Shown here: positions 16,343 through 25,567 of the stretch, piece by piece | Numbering within the stretch: position 1 is the first letter of the stretch | How the letters are laid out: each line of letters begins with the position of its first letter | Origin: Corynebacterium jeikeium | GTDB taxonomy: Bacteria; Actinomycetota; Actinomycetes; Mycobacteriales; Mycobacteriaceae | Reading direction: 5' to 3' | DNA length: 50,070 bases | NCBI RefSeq assembly: GCF_000738175.1 | Contig: NZ_JFCH01000031.1 | Span: 1 to 50,070, forward strand | The notes under the pieces: generated by a model | Told to the model about the DNA's origin: nothing | Databases searched by the model: none | Seen by the model: the letters and a program-made list of their open reading frames with translations, nothing else | Made by a program: the position numbers and the translations under genes

Positions 16343-17320
16343 ATGCAAACGCTGAAATCACTCAAAGCTATTGTCAGTGCATTATGTGCAGCGCTGTTGG
16401 CCTTCGGGGCTACGGCCTGTGGCCTGGGGACAGCCGGGGGATATAGCCCTTCTGCTACGTTGTCTGGCCCCATTGAAGGCGTCGACTTAAAGGACGCGAA
16501 GATGGCCGTTGGGTCAAAAAACTTCACCGAACAGATCATTTTGGGGAAGATGGCCGTCATTCTTTTTAAATCCGCTGGTGCGGACGTCGAGGACCTCACT
16601 AACATTCCGGGCTCAAACAGTGCCCGTGAGGCCATGCTGAAGGGGGACATTGACTTCCAGTGGGAGTACACCGGAACGGCGTGGATCTCCTACCTGGGTC
16701 ACGACGATCCAATCACCAACGAACAAGAACAGTACGAAGCCGTCTTAGAGGCTGATCGGAACAATGGCTTGGAGTGGTTGCCACCGGCACCGATGAACAA
16801 CACTTATGGCTTCGCAATTCCGCGGGCGAAGGCAGAGAAACTCGGGATTTCCAAGCTCAGCGACCTTGCTAAGTTGCCGGAAAAAGAGCGCACTTTCTGT
16901 GTGGAATCTGAGTTTGCCAACCGTAACGATGGCTTCCAGCCGATGCTTAAGCACTACAACATTCCGGCTGCATCGAAAGGCAAGGTGTCCACGCTGGATA
17001 CTGGTGCGATCTATCAGGCGACAGCCGATGGTCTATGCAACTTCGGTGAGGTATTCACCACCGACGGGCGTATCAAGGCGCTGGACCTGCAGGTGATGGA
17101 GGACGATCGGCAGTTTTTCCCCAAGTACAACCTTTCGGGCGTGGTTCGGCAGGAACTTCTCGAGGCATACCCGCAGATAAAGGATCTCCTAGAGCCGGTA
17201 TCGAAGAAATTGACCAATGAGACGCTAATCGACCTGAACGCAGAAGTAGACGTGGACGGGAGGGAACCTGTGGACGTGGCCTATGACTGGTTGCAGGAGG
17301 AAGGCTTCGTCACTGAGTAG
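16343..17320 (+). CDS. Osmoprotectant-type ABC transporter binding lipoprotein
   Basis: A 325-residue OpuAC/ProX-type substrate-binding protein, anchored in the membrane by lipid. The signal peptide ends with lipobox-like ATAC, giving Cys26. The mature domain opens with the family hallmark AVGSKNFTEQIILGKM, followed by SAREAMLKGDIDFQWEYTGTAWISY and GLCNFGEVFTTDGRIKALDL. Such proteins bind glycine betaine, choline, carnitine or, in some relatives, ergothioneine, and the ligand here is undetermined. The ATG at 16343 is chosen over an upstream start at 16289, because it gives a clean signal peptide and sits just after the permease stop. It is the last gene of the operon. Confidence 0.92.
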   Translation: MQTLKSLKAIVSALCAALLAFGATACGLGTAGGYSPSATLSGPIEGVDLKDAKMAVGSKNFTEQIILGKMAVILFKSAGADVEDLTNIPGSNSAREAMLKGDIDFQWEYTGTAWISYLGHDDPITNEQEQYEAVLEADRNNGLEWLPPAPMNNTYGFAIPRAKAEKLGISKLSDLAKLPEKERTFCVESEFANRNDGFQPMLKHYNIPAASKGKVSTLDTGAIYQATADGLCNFGEVFTTDGRIKALDLQVMEDDRQFFPKYNLSGVVRQELLEAYPQIKDLLEPVSKKLTNETLIDLNAEVDVDGREPVDVAYDWLQEEGFVTE

Positions 17321-17321
17321 C

Positions 17322-19559
17322 ATGTCGCGTATGCCTAATAACGACGCGCCCCAGACAGCTACCAATCCGATCGCGGCTCCGCCGGTCGCCAAGCAGGTGC
17401 CACACACCCGCAGCTTCCACGGCCGCGAATTCGTGGATAACTACGAGTGGCTGCGCGACAAGGAAAATACGGAAGTCCGCGAATACCTAGAGGCGGAAAA
17501 CGCCTGGACTACCCAGCAGACCGCACACCTCAAGCCGCTGCAGGATCGCCTATTCGAGGAGGTCAAGGCGCGAGTGCAGGAGACGGATATGTCTCTGCCC
17601 GTCCGTTCCGAGGGCTGGTGGTACTTCTCCCGCACCGAGGAAGGCAAGAGCTATGGCACCATGTGCCGCGTTCCCATCGCCGACGAGGACGACTGGACCC
17701 CGCCGACGATCGAGCCCGGCATCCCCGCGCCGGGCGAGGAGACTTTCTTGGACTGCAACGCCCTAGCCGAGGGCAAGGAGTTCTTTAGCCTGGGCGCAGC
17801 CAGCGTGACCCAGGACGGCACACGGCTGGCTTACTCGGTGGACGAGACCGGCTCCGAGCGTTTCACCCTGCGCATCCGCGACCTCACCACGGGGGAGGAT
17901 CTGGAGGACGAGATCGAGGATGTTTTCTACGGCGCCACCTGGGTCGGCAGGGATACCGTGTACTACCAGCGCGTGGATGAAGCGTGGCGACCGCACGAGG
18001 TCTGGCGCCACACAATCGGTGAGGGCGTCGATAAAGACGAGTTGGTGTACCGCGAAGACGACGAACGTTTTTGGGCGGGGGTGGCGACGACCCGCTCCGA
18101 GCGTTACCTGTTGATCCACACGGGGTCGAAGGTGACCAGCGAGGTGTGGTACCTCGACCTGGAGGATCCGAATGCGGAGCTGACCTGCGTGATCCCGCGC
18201 GAGGCCGATGTGGAGTATGCGGTGGACCACGCGGTTGTGGGCGGACAGGACCTGTGGCTGGTGCTGCACAACAAGACCGGTGCGAACGGCGAGCTCGGCT
18301 ACCACCCAACCGGCCAGATCGCCTCGTGGGACGACGTGCAAGCTCTTGTGCCACACCGCGAGGATGCACGCCTGGAGGGCGTGGATGTCTTCAGCGACCA
18401 CATTGTCCTCGAAGCTCGGGAGAATGCGCTGGAGACCAGCTACATCATGAAGCTTGGTGACGCCGACACCTCGACCGGCGACTCTTCCGCCCCGGCCTTC
18501 GGCGAGTTCGAGCGGATCGAATTCCCCGGGGAACTCTGCGGGGTTGGCGCCGTGGGCAACAGTGAGTGGGAGAGCCCGGTGCTGCGCGTGGCCTACACCG
18601 CCTTCACGACTCCGCCGCGGATCTACGACATCGACCTGGCGACGGGGGAGAAGATCCTGCGCAAGGAACAGCAAGTTCTGGCCGACCCGGACGGCCGGGA
18701 GTTCGACCCCGCGCAGTACACCTCGCAGCGGCTGTGGGTTACGGCCGAGGACGGCGCGCGTATCCCGGTATCCCTCATCCACCGCACGGACGTGGACATC
18801 ACTCAGGCAAACCCGGTGCTGCTATACGGTTACGGTTCCTACGAGAACTGCATCGACCCAGGGTTCTCCCTGTTCCGCCTGTCCATGTTGGACCGCGGCG
18901 TGGTGTACGCCATCGCGCACGTCCGCGGTGGCGGCGAGATGGGTCGACTGTGGTACGACCACGGCAAGGGGCTGGAGAAGCGCAACACGTTCACGGACTT
19001 CGTGGCCGTCGCCGACCACCTGCTGCGCGAGGGCATGACCACCCGCGAGCAGATGGTGGCCGAGGGCGGCTCCGCCGGCGGCATGCTCATGGGTGCGGTG
19101 GCCAACCTGGCGGGCGATCGCTTCGCGGGCATCGAAGCCGTGGTTCCTTTTGTAGATCCGCTGACTAGCATGCTCATGCCGGAACTGCCGCTGACTGTGA
19201 CGGAGTGGGACGAGTGGGGCGACCCCTTCCACGACCCGCAGGTCTACGACTACATGGCGGGCTACGCCCCTTATGAGAACGTCTCGGCCGACCTGGCTTA
19301 CCCGCCGATTCTGGCGGTGACCAGCCTGAACGACACCCGCGTGCTGTACGTGGAACCCGCGAAGTGGGTGGCCAAGCTGCGCGAGGTGGGGGCCGAGAAC
19401 ACGCTGCTGCGCATCGACATGGAGGCCGGCCATGGCGGCGTATCTGGCCGCTATGCAAAGTGGCGTCAGGCGGCCTTCGAGACAGCCTGGGAGCTGGAAA
19501 AGATGGGCGCCGCCGAGCTGCTGGTGACGGAAAAGCCCGACGAGGGGACGAGCTTTTAA
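17322..19559 (+). CDS. ptrB: Oligopeptidase B (prolyl oligopeptidase family)
   Basis: A 745-residue S9A serine peptidase that cleaves short peptides after basic residues in the cytoplasm. The N-terminal beta-propeller precedes a C-terminal alpha/beta-hydrolase domain. The nucleophile is Ser584 in GGSAGGML; the catalytic Asp is likely the one in SLNDTRVLYVEPAKW, and His704 lies in GHGGVSG. There is no signal peptide. The start at 17322 follows directly on the ABC operon's stop; ATG 17331 is an equally possible start, and a longer frame from 17283 would run back into the binding-protein gene. High-GC codon use resumes here, marking the edge of the lower-GC operon. Confidence 0.92.
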   Translation: MSRMPNNDAPQTATNPIAAPPVAKQVPHTRSFHGREFVDNYEWLRDKENTEVREYLEAENAWTTQQTAHLKPLQDRLFEEVKARVQETDMSLPVRSEGWWYFSRTEEGKSYGTMCRVPIADEDDWTPPTIEPGIPAPGEETFLDCNALAEGKEFFSLGAASVTQDGTRLAYSVDETGSERFTLRIRDLTTGEDLEDEIEDVFYGATWVGRDTVYYQRVDEAWRPHEVWRHTIGEGVDKDELVYREDDERFWAGVATTRSERYLLIHTGSKVTSEVWYLDLEDPNAELTCVIPREADVEYAVDHAVVGGQDLWLVLHNKTGANGELGYHPTGQIASWDDVQALVPHREDARLEGVDVFSDHIVLEARENALETSYIMKLGDADTSTGDSSAPAFGEFERIEFPGELCGVGAVGNSEWESPVLRVAYTAFTTPPRIYDIDLATGEKILRKEQQVLADPDGREFDPAQYTSQRLWVTAEDGARIPVSLIHRTDVDITQANPVLLYGYGSYENCIDPGFSLFRLSMLDRGVVYAIAHVRGGGEMGRLWYDHGKGLEKRNTFTDFVAVADHLLREGMTTREQMVAEGGSAGGMLMGAVANLAGDRFAGIEAVVPFVDPLTSMLMPELPLTVTEWDEWGDPFHDPQVYDYMAGYAPYENVSADLAYPPILAVTSLNDTRVLYVEPAKWVAKLREVGAENTLLRIDMEAGHGGVSGRYAKWRQAAFETAWELEKMGAAELLVTEKPDEGTSF

Positions 19560-19613
19560 CAACTCGACGCCCAGATGTAGGACGGGCTTTACCTCCCGTT
19601 CACCTGTGTTGTG

Positions 19614-19619
19614 CAGGCT
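19614..19619 (+). promoter_or_regulatory. Possible -10 element of the DUF2334 gene
   Basis: CAGGCT ends 8 nt before the ATG at 19628. It fits the leaderless spacing but is a weak -10 match. Confidence 0.25.
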
Positions 19620-19627
19620 AAGTATCT

Positions 19628-20362
19628 ATGAGCCCCGCACCGTCCAACCCCAGCGTCCAGCGTGCCCCGCGTGTTCTGCTGACCATCACCGGTCTGCGCC
19701 AGGGCACGGTCACCGCGGCGGAGAAGATGCGCGACGCAGCGCGGGCGCTGGAACTGCACGCTGGTTTGGTGCTGACGGTGCAGGGGCCGAATTGGCGTCT
19801 GAAGGATGATCACGCGACGCTTGAACTGGTCCACGATTCCGCTGCCCGCGGCCATGAGTTGCTGCTCGGTGGTCTCGGGCCGCTGGGTGGGGCACACGGC
19901 AAGGGGGAGTTTCACCGGCTCGGCCGCCACGAGGCAACCCTGCGCCTCTCCGCTGCTACCCGCCAGCTCGATGCCCTCGGGTTGAGCCCGAAGGCATTCG
20001 CCCCGACCCGCTGGCTAGCGTCCGAAGACGCTCTGCAGGCCGCCGGCGAGGTGGGGTTCGCAGTCGCGGCGGATGCCTACACCATCCGGGATCTTGGCAA
20101 TGAAAAGCGCCACCCGGTGCGTGTGCTCGCGTTTGGTGATGGCTTTGGGGCGGTGAAGTGGTGGCGTCGCAACGTCTTCAACAGCGTGCGCCGCGGGGCC
20201 GCGAAGGGCAAAGACATCCGCCTTTCCATCAGCGCGGCGAAGGCCGCCAAAGACGACGTGGCAAGCGATATGCTGCGCATTCTCGAGTTGCTGCGCGAGG
20301 CCGGCTACGAGTCCGCGAACTACTGCGATTACGTGGAACGCCAGCAGGCATCTGTAGCTTAG
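19628..20362 (+). CDS. DUF2334-like (polysaccharide-deacetylase-fold) protein
   Basis: A 244-residue cytoplasmic protein without signal peptide. It looks like the DUF2334 family, which adopts a polysaccharide-deacetylase-like barrel: LLTITGL at the first strand, LVHDSAARGHELLLGGLGP with a motif-like HE pair, and FAPTRWLASEDALQAAGEVGF late in the domain. Its biochemical role is unknown. It sits between oligopeptidase B and purS, and is not obviously part of the purine pathway. The assignment to DUF2334 is from memory of the fold pattern and could be wrong; the reading frame itself is convincing. Confidence 0.65.
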   Translation: MSPAPSNPSVQRAPRVLLTITGLRQGTVTAAEKMRDAARALELHAGLVLTVQGPNWRLKDDHATLELVHDSAARGHELLLGGLGPLGGAHGKGEFHRLGRHEATLRLSAATRQLDALGLSPKAFAPTRWLASEDALQAAGEVGFAVAADAYTIRDLGNEKRHPVRVLAFGDGFGAVKWWRRNVFNSVRRGAAKGKDIRLSISAAKAAKDDVASDMLRILELLREAGYESANYCDYVERQQASVA

Positions 20363-20442
20363 GGGGACGGTCGCCCACCAGTGTTACGATGGGGCGGTAA
20401 CCAACCGGGAAAATACCGCAAAGCTGGGAGAATGTAGAAGCC

Positions 20443-20697
20443 ATGGCTCGTGTTGTCGTCAACGTTATGCCCAAGAAGGAAATCCTCGACCCGCAGGGTC
20501 AGGCCGTAGTCCGCGCCCTGGGCCGAATCGGCATCAGTGGAGTGGAGGATGTGCGCCAGGGTAAGCGCTTTGAGCTGGAGGTAGGCGAGGGTGTCTCGCG
20601 CGAGGATCTGGAGAAGATCGCCTCCGACCTGCTGGCAAACACCGTGATCGAGGACTACGACGTGGTCATCGAAGGCGCAGATGTGGAGGCTAAGTAA
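20443..20697 (+). CDS. purS: FGAM synthase subunit PurS
   Basis: An 84-residue small subunit of the three-part formylglycinamidine ribonucleotide synthase. It bridges PurQ and PurL and helps pass ammonia between them. The sequence MARVVVNVMPKKEILDPQGQAV...LGRIGISGVEDVRQGKRFELEV is characteristic. It starts at ATG 20443, after a leader of a few dozen nucleotides rather than a [15 protein letters not shown]. The purQ GTG follows the stop with no gap, so purS, purQ and purL form one operon. Length is as expected. Confidence 0.96.
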   Translation: MARVVVNVMPKKEILDPQGQAVVRALGRIGISGVEDVRQGKRFELEVGEGVSREDLEKIASDLLANTVIEDYDVVIEGADVEAK

Positions 20698-21369
20698 GTG
20701 ACCAGCCGCATTGGAGTCATCACCTTCCCCGGCACCCTCGACGATGTCGATGCCGTGCGCGCGGTGCGCCTGGCGGGTGCGGAGCCGGTGGAGCTGTGGC
20801 ACGCAGACGAGGATCTGAAGAACGTCGACGCTGTGGTTGTTCCCGGAGGCTTTTCCTACGGCGACTACCTGCGCGCCGGTGCCATCGCCGCTATCGCCCC
20901 GGCAATGAAATCCGTGGTGGCTGCCGCGGAGCGCGGTACCCCGGTGCTGGGGATCTGCAACGGCTTCCAGATTCTGCAGGAAGCCGGCCTGCTGCCCGGC
21001 GCCCTCACCCGTAACGAGGGGCTGCACTTCGTGTGCCGCGACATCTACCTGGACGTGGAAAACACCTCCACGGCATGGACCAACCAGTTCGCCGAGGGCA
21101 CCAAGATCCTGGTGCCGTCGAAGCACGGCGAGGGCCGCTTCCAGGCCAGTGAGGAAACGCTGGAGCGCCTGGAGGGCGAAGGTCGCGTGGTGTTCCGCTA
21201 CGTCGAGAACCACAACGGCTCCCGCAACTCGATCGCCGGAGTGTGCAGCGAAAACGGTCGCGTAGTTGGCCTAATGCCACACCCGGAGCACGCCGTGGAA
21301 ACCCTGACCGGCCCGTCCTTGGATGGCCTGGGGCTGTTCCAGTCCGTTCTGTCCACGCTCGTTTCCTAA
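20698..21369 (+). CDS. purQ: FGAM synthase glutaminase subunit PurQ
   Basis: A 223-residue class I glutamine amidotransferase that releases ammonia from glutamine for PurL. The nucleophile is Cys87 in LGICNGFQ; the His/Glu pair lies in MPHPEHAVE near the C-terminus. The GTG at 20698 directly abuts the purS stop. The N-terminal [20 protein letters not shown] fits actinobacterial PurQ. It is followed by purL with a 31-bp gap that carries a good Shine-Dalgarno sequence. All catalytic residues are present. Confidence 0.97.
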   Translation: MTSRIGVITFPGTLDDVDAVRAVRLAGAEPVELWHADEDLKNVDAVVVPGGFSYGDYLRAGAIAAIAPAMKSVVAAAERGTPVLGICNGFQILQEAGLLPGALTRNEGLHFVCRDIYLDVENTSTAWTNQFAEGTKILVPSKHGEGRFQASEETLERLEGEGRVVFRYVENHNGSRNSIAGVCSENGRVVGLMPHPEHAVETLTGPSLDGLGLFQSVLSTLVS

Positions 21370-21400
21370 TCTTTCTTCTTACAAGGAGCACCCGATCCTC

Positions 21401-23830
21401 ATGATTCACAACGACACGGTCGCCGACGCTAAGGCCAACCCGGACCTGGAGCAGCCGTATCACGAGCTGGGCCTAAAGGACGACGAGTACGCGCGCATTA
21501 AGGAACTGCTGGGCCGCCGTCCGACCGACGCGGAGCTGGCCATGTACTCCGTCATGTGGTCCGAGCACTGCTCGTACAAGTCCTCGAAGACGCACCTGCG
21601 CTACTTCGGTGAGACCACGACCGAAGAGATGAAGTCCAAGATGCTCGCCGGTATCGGTGAGAACGCTGGCGTGATCGACATTGGCGATGGACACGCGGTG
21701 ACCTTCAAGGTTGAGTCCCACAACCACCCCTCCTACGTGGAGCCCTACCAGGGCGCAGCCACCGGCGTGGGCGGCATCGTCCGCGACATCATGGCAATGG
21801 GCGCGCGCCCGGTAGCCGTGATGGATCAGCTGCGCTTCGGCCCGGCCGACCTGCCGGATACCCAGCGCGTGCTGCCCGGCGTGGTCGCCGGTGTGGGCGG
21901 TTATGGCAACTCCCTGGGTCTGCCGAACATTGGCGGCGAGACTGTTTTTGACGCCACCTACGCGGGTAACCCGCTGGTAAATGCACTGTGTGTGGGCACT
22001 TTGAAGACCGAAGACCTCAAGCTGGCCTTCGCCTCTGGCAAGGGCAACCGAGTGATCCTTTTCGGCTCCCGCACGGGCTTGGACGGCATCGGCGGCGTGT
22101 CCGTGCTGGCCTCGGACACCTTTGAGGAAGGCGCAGAGCGCAAGCTGCCCGCCGTGCAGGTGGGCGACCCCTTCGCGGAGAAGGTACTGATTGAGTGCTG
22201 CCTGGACCTGTACCGCGCCAACGTGGTGGTGGGTATTCAGGACCTCGGTGGCGCCGGGCTTTCCTGTGCAACCGCAGAGCTGGCTTCCGCCGGTGATGGC
22301 GGCATGCACATCAACCTGGACAACGTGCACCTGCGCGCCGAGGGCATGACCGCCGCGGAGATCCTGTCCTCCGAGTCGCAGGAGCGCATGTGCGCCATCG
22401 TGGAGCCGGAGAACGTGGATGCGTTCATGGAGATCTGCCGCAAGTGGGACGTGCTGGCCTCCGACATCGGCTGCGTGACCGACGGCGAGCACCTCGTCAT
22501 CGAGCACTGCGGCGAGATCGTGGTGGACGCTTCGGCGCACACCATGGCCGAGGAAGGCCCGGTCTACGAGCGCCCCTACGAGCGCCCGGCGGAGCAGGAC
22601 GAGCTGAACGAGGTCCGCGGCGTGGAGCTGCCGGAGACCTCCCAGGAGGTTCGTCAACAGATCCTGGACCTGGCGGCCTCCCCGGCGCTGTGCTCCCGCG
22701 AATTTATCACCGAGCAGTACGACCGCTACGTGCGTGGTAACACCGTTGCGGCCAAGGATGCGGATGCGGGTGTGCTGCGCATCGACGAGGAGACCGGTCG
22801 CGGCATCGCAGTTTCTACCGACGCCTCCGGCCGTTACACCCGCCTGGATCCCCGCACCGGCGCCCAGCTGGCGCTGGCTGAGGCCTACCGCAACGTCTCC
22901 GTCACGGGCTCCACTCCGGTGGCAGTGTCCAACTGCCTGAACTTCGGATCCCCGGAGGATCCGGGCGTGATGTGGCAGTTCCGCGAGGCCGTGCACGGGC
23001 TGGCCGATGGCTGTAAGGAGATGGCCATCCCGGTTACCGGCGGCAACGTCTCCTTCTACAACCAGACCGGCGAGACCGCAATTCTGCCGACCCCGGTCAT
23101 CGCGGTGCTGGGCACCATTGACGACTGCGCCCGCCGGATTCCACAGCAGCTGCCGAAGCCAGCTGCCGAGGGCGAGAAGCAGGAGGAGTACCACCTGGTT
23201 CTGGTGGGCGCGGAGACCCGCGAGGAGCTCGGCGGCTCCATCTGGCAGCAGGTCGTCCACGACGAACTGGCCGGCATGCCACCGCAGGTGGACCTGTCCG
23301 TGGAGCAACGCCTGGGAGCCTTCATCACCGCGCAGCGCGACAAGATCGTCGCCGCCCACGACCTCTCCGAGGGTGGCCTGTCGCAGGCTGTCGTGGAGTT
23401 GGCAATCCAGTCCGGTCGCGGAGTGGCCGTGAACCCGATGCTCAGCCAGCACGAGTCGGCCGCTGTGGAGGGCCGCACGCTGGCTCAGCAGGCGGCAGTG
23501 GGGCTGTTCTCCGAGACCGCTTCCCGTGTGCTGCTGGCAGTGCGCAGCGAGGACTACGGCGACCTGATGCGCGAACTGGCCGAGACCGGTCTGACCGGTG
23601 GCTGGATCGGCCTGACCGGCGTGAACGACGCGGCAGACCAGCCGGTCATTCGCTTTAGCTCCGGCGTGTACCCGGTGCTGCCGTTCGGCGGGGAGATCGA
23701 GCTCGACCCAGCCAAGCAGCATGACGATGACTTCGACGTCGTTATCGCCCTGGAGGCGGCGGAGAATGCGTGGACGTCCACACTGCCCGCGCTGTTTAGC
23801 CACGCGGCAGGCAACAATTCCGTCATCTAA
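21401..23830 (+). CDS. purL: FGAM synthase large subunit PurL
   Basis: An 809-residue ATP-dependent synthase of the small-PurL type that needs PurS and PurQ as partners; it converts FGAR to FGAM. Seen: [15 protein letters not shown] near residue 48, [30 protein letters not shown], the central [15 protein letters not shown] and the second-half [11 protein letters not shown] and [12 protein letters not shown]. The ATG at 21401 ([11 protein letters not shown]) is preceded by AAGGAG 12 nt earlier; the longer frame from 21323 would overlap purQ and lacks conservation-like sequence. A bidirectional hairpin follows the stop. The long antisense frame over this gene is a shadow of its codon bias. Confidence 0.97.
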   Translation: MIHNDTVADAKANPDLEQPYHELGLKDDEYARIKELLGRRPTDAELAMYSVMWSEHCSYKSSKTHLRYFGETTTEEMKSKMLAGIGENAGVIDIGDGHAVTFKVESHNHPSYVEPYQGAATGVGGIVRDIMAMGARPVAVMDQLRFGPADLPDTQRVLPGVVAGVGGYGNSLGLPNIGGETVFDATYAGNPLVNALCVGTLKTEDLKLAFASGKGNRVILFGSRTGLDGIGGVSVLASDTFEEGAERKLPAVQVGDPFAEKVLIECCLDLYRANVVVGIQDLGGAGLSCATAELASAGDGGMHINLDNVHLRAEGMTAAEILSSESQERMCAIVEPENVDAFMEICRKWDVLASDIGCVTDGEHLVIEHCGEIVVDASAHTMAEEGPVYERPYERPAEQDELNEVRGVELPETSQEVRQQILDLAASPALCSREFITEQYDRYVRGNTVAAKDADAGVLRIDEETGRGIAVSTDASGRYTRLDPRTGAQLALAEAYRNVSVTGSTPVAVSNCLNFGSPEDPGVMWQFREAVHGLADGCKEMAIPVTGGNVSFYNQTGETAILPTPVIAVLGTIDDCARRIPQQLPKPAAEGEKQEEYHLVLVGAETREELGGSIWQQVVHDELAGMPPQVDLSVEQRLGAFITAQRDKIVAAHDLSEGGLSQAVVELAIQSGRGVAVNPMLSQHESAAVEGRTLAQQAAVGLFSETASRVLLAVRSEDYGDLMRELAETGLTGGWIGLTGVNDAADQPVIRFSSGVYPVLPFGGEIELDPAKQHDDDFDVVIALEAAENAWTSTLPALFSHAAGNNSVI

Positions 23831-23869
23831 GGTGTCGAAGAGTAAGGCACTGAAGAGCTAGAGCTGAGA

Positions 23870-23907
23870 AAGGGGGCCCGCGACCGGTATGGTCGCGAGC
23901 CCCTTTT
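23870..23907. terminator. Bidirectional terminator between purL and the thioesterase gene
   Basis: AAGGGG...CGCGACC (23870-23885) pairs with GGTCGCG...CCCCTT (23891-23905), with A-rich and T-rich outer ends suiting termination in both directions. Confidence 0.85.
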
Positions 23908-23933
23908 GCTGTGCTTAACCGCCGCGGTCGGTT

Positions 23934-24989
23934 TTACTCCACGAAGCGGAAGTCGCGGTTGCTGGGGCTCACCAGCGGCCGCGGCAGGAACTCCTTGCGC
24001 AGGTTACGCAGCGTGGCGGCGTGCTCCTCCAGGCGCTTATCCTCGCTGGTCACCGGCGTGTACTTACGAGCCTGCAGCGGGTTACCGTCCAGGTCGATAG
24101 CGATGTACGTCATGGATGCGTGGATGGCCACCGGCAGGTTGCCTTTGCCCTCGCGCGGGTCGCCAGCGCGCAGGTGCACCATCACCGTCATCGAACGCTC
24201 GTCGGTGCGCACCAGGCGTGCATCCACCTCCACGAGGTCGCCGATGTGCACCGGGCGGTAGAAGCGAATGCCGCCGGCGTACACCGCGGTGGTGCGCTCA
24301 CCGGTCCACTGCATGGTGCAGGCGGTGGCCGCCTCGTCGATCCACTCCATGGCGGTGCCACCGTGCACGTTGCCGCCCCAGTTCACGTCCGTCGGCTTGG
24401 CCAGGAAGCGGTTCACCAGCTCCGGCGCGGTGGACTTTTCGGTGTAGGTCTGGCGGAGCATCTCCTCTTCGATGGCCTTGCGCAGCTGGATGCGGGAAAG
24501 CGCGGCATCTTCCACGCGCTTTTCCTCGTCGGTGGTCGGCACGTAGGAGGGGATCTGCTTGGACTTACCGTTTTCGTCCAGGGCGACGAAGATCACCAGG
24601 CAGTCGCAGGCGCGGGTGAACACGCCCTCGCGCGGGTCGGCGGACAGCACTTCGTTGACGATGTGCATGGAGCTGCGGCCGGTGTAGGCAATGCGGCTGC
24701 GGACTTCCACCATGTGACCCGAGGGGATCGGGCGGGTGAAGTGAATGTGGCCCACGTAGGCGGTAACGCAGTAAGACTGAGCCCAGCCGACGGCGCAGGC
24801 GTAGGCAGCCTTATCGATCCACTCCAGTACGCGCCCACCGTGCACACCCATCGCCCCTGCCATCAGCACGTCCGTCGGAGCGGCGAGGAAGCGCAGCGTC
24901 ACCTTCGGGCTGCGCTCTTGGGGAGCCTCCGCCGTGTTATCAGCTGCATTGTGCTCGCTTGGGGTGGTGTTTTCTGCGCTTTCCGCCAC
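23934..24989 (-). CDS. Acyl-CoA thioesterase, tandem hot-dog domains
   Basis: A 351-residue protein with two 4HBT hot-dog domains that should hydrolyse acyl-CoA. Domain 1 (about 28-150) has GVHGGRVLEWIDKAAYACA; domain 2 (about 190-310) has NVHGGTAMEWIDEAATACT. Both keep the HGG...EWIDxAA pattern of the acyl-CoA hydrolase (BFIT/YciA) group. The first 30 residues are Ala/Glu/Asn-rich and probably disordered. GTG 24989 is taken as start with AAGGAAGG about 8 nt upstream. A 14-bp tandem duplication lies in the promoter region. It likely adjusts the acyl-CoA pool; chain-length preference is unknown. Confidence 0.88.
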   Translation of the reverse strand: MAESAENTTPSEHNAADNTAEAPQERSPKVTLRFLAAPTDVLMAGAMGVHGGRVLEWIDKAAYACAVGWAQSYCVTAYVGHIHFTRPIPSGHMVEVRSRIAYTGRSSMHIVNEVLSADPREGVFTRACDCLVIFVALDENGKSKQIPSYVPTTDEEKRVEDAALSRIQLRKAIEEEMLRQTYTEKSTAPELVNRFLAKPTDVNWGGNVHGGTAMEWIDEAATACTMQWTGERTTAVYAGGIRFYRPVHIGDLVEVDARLVRTDERSMTVMVHLRAGDPREGKGNLPVAIHASMTYIAIDLDGNPLQARKYTPVTSEDKRLEEHAATLRNLRKEFLPRPLVSPSNRDFRFVE

Positions 24990-25005
24990 GGGTCACTGCC
25001 TTCCT

Positions 25006-25033
25006 TAAATTCCCTGTACTAAATTCCCTGTAC
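25006..25033 (-). repeat. Tandem 14-bp repeat upstream of the thioesterase gene
   Basis: TAAATTCCCTGTAC occurs twice head-to-tail with no mismatch (25006-25019 and 25020-25033), ending about 17 bp upstream of the GTG at 24989. It could be a double operator or a recent slippage duplication. Confidence 0.7.
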
Positions 25034-25107
25034 TTCTTTCGTATTCAACTCCCCAATACTAACGCGCCCCACACTTCGGCGTTCGATAGAGCACTACATT
25101 TCAGCAC

Positions 25108-25113
25108 TACAAT
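25108..25113 (+). promoter_or_regulatory. -10 element of the SCP-like gene
   Basis: TACAAT ends 8 nt before the ATG at 25122; leaderless spacing. Confidence 0.45.
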
Positions 25114-25121
25114 TCCCAGGC

Positions 25122-25502
25122 ATGAAGCATTTACATGGCCCGGAACTATCCGCTGCTGCTCGCAACGCCGTTGAAGCGGTATTGCCCTGGGTGGACAACC
25201 CCGTGGAGCAGCCTCGTCCGCCACGTGCCGACGTAGCTGCGGCGGTTCGCCTGTCCGCGGCTGTCCTGGAGGAGCTGGCCCCCGGCCATTCCGTCGAGGT
25301 GCGCGTTCCTCCCTTCGCCGCCATCCAGTGCATAGAGGGCTTGGAGCATCGCCGTGGCACTCCGCCCAATGTGGTGCAGTGCTCGCCGATTACGTGGCTG
25401 CGCTTGGTTATGGGGATTGAGGATCTTTTTGGTTCGGACGCCGACACTTCCGGCACCCGCGCCTCCGCCATCGCCGAGCACCTTCCGCTGTTGAGAATGT
25501 GA
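25122..25502 (+). CDS. Sterol-carrier-family-like small protein
   Basis: A 126-residue protein resembling the actinobacterial sterol carrier family found beside purF in mycobacteria (Rv0807-like). Recognised features are VEVRVPPFAAIQCIEGLEHRRGTPPNVVQCSPITWLRLVMG, with the VEVRVPPFAAVQC core. No signal peptide or membrane helix is present. A lipid- or substrate-binding role is implied by the family name but has not been shown. It lies 65 bp upstream of purF, which has its own promoter box. The leaderless-type box upstream supports the ATG at 25122. Confidence 0.8.
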   Translation: MKHLHGPELSAAARNAVEAVLPWVDNPVEQPRPPRADVAAAVRLSAAVLEELAPGHSVEVRVPPFAAIQCIEGLEHRRGTPPNVVQCSPITWLRLVMGIEDLFGSDADTSGTRASAIAEHLPLLRM

Positions 25503-25554
25503 GCCCGCTCCGCCGGCGACAGGGCATCCCTTTGGGTTAGTGCGGATGGGCTAG

Positions 25555-25560
25555 TAGAGT
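25555..25560 (+). promoter_or_regulatory. -10 element of purF
   Basis: TAGAGT ends 7 nt before the GTG at 25568; leaderless spacing. Confidence 0.5.
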
Positions 25561-25567
25561 CGGCATA

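Noticed and set aside
17763..18782. A 339-codon antisense frame over oligopeptidase B
   Set aside because: Its composition mirrors the sense gene's codons; no start context or domain supports it.
21473..23803. A 776-codon open frame antisense to purL
   Set aside because: High-GC codon bias of purL leaves the opposite strand open; the translation is low-complexity, rich in His/Gly/Val, with no family motifs, whereas purL is unmistakable.
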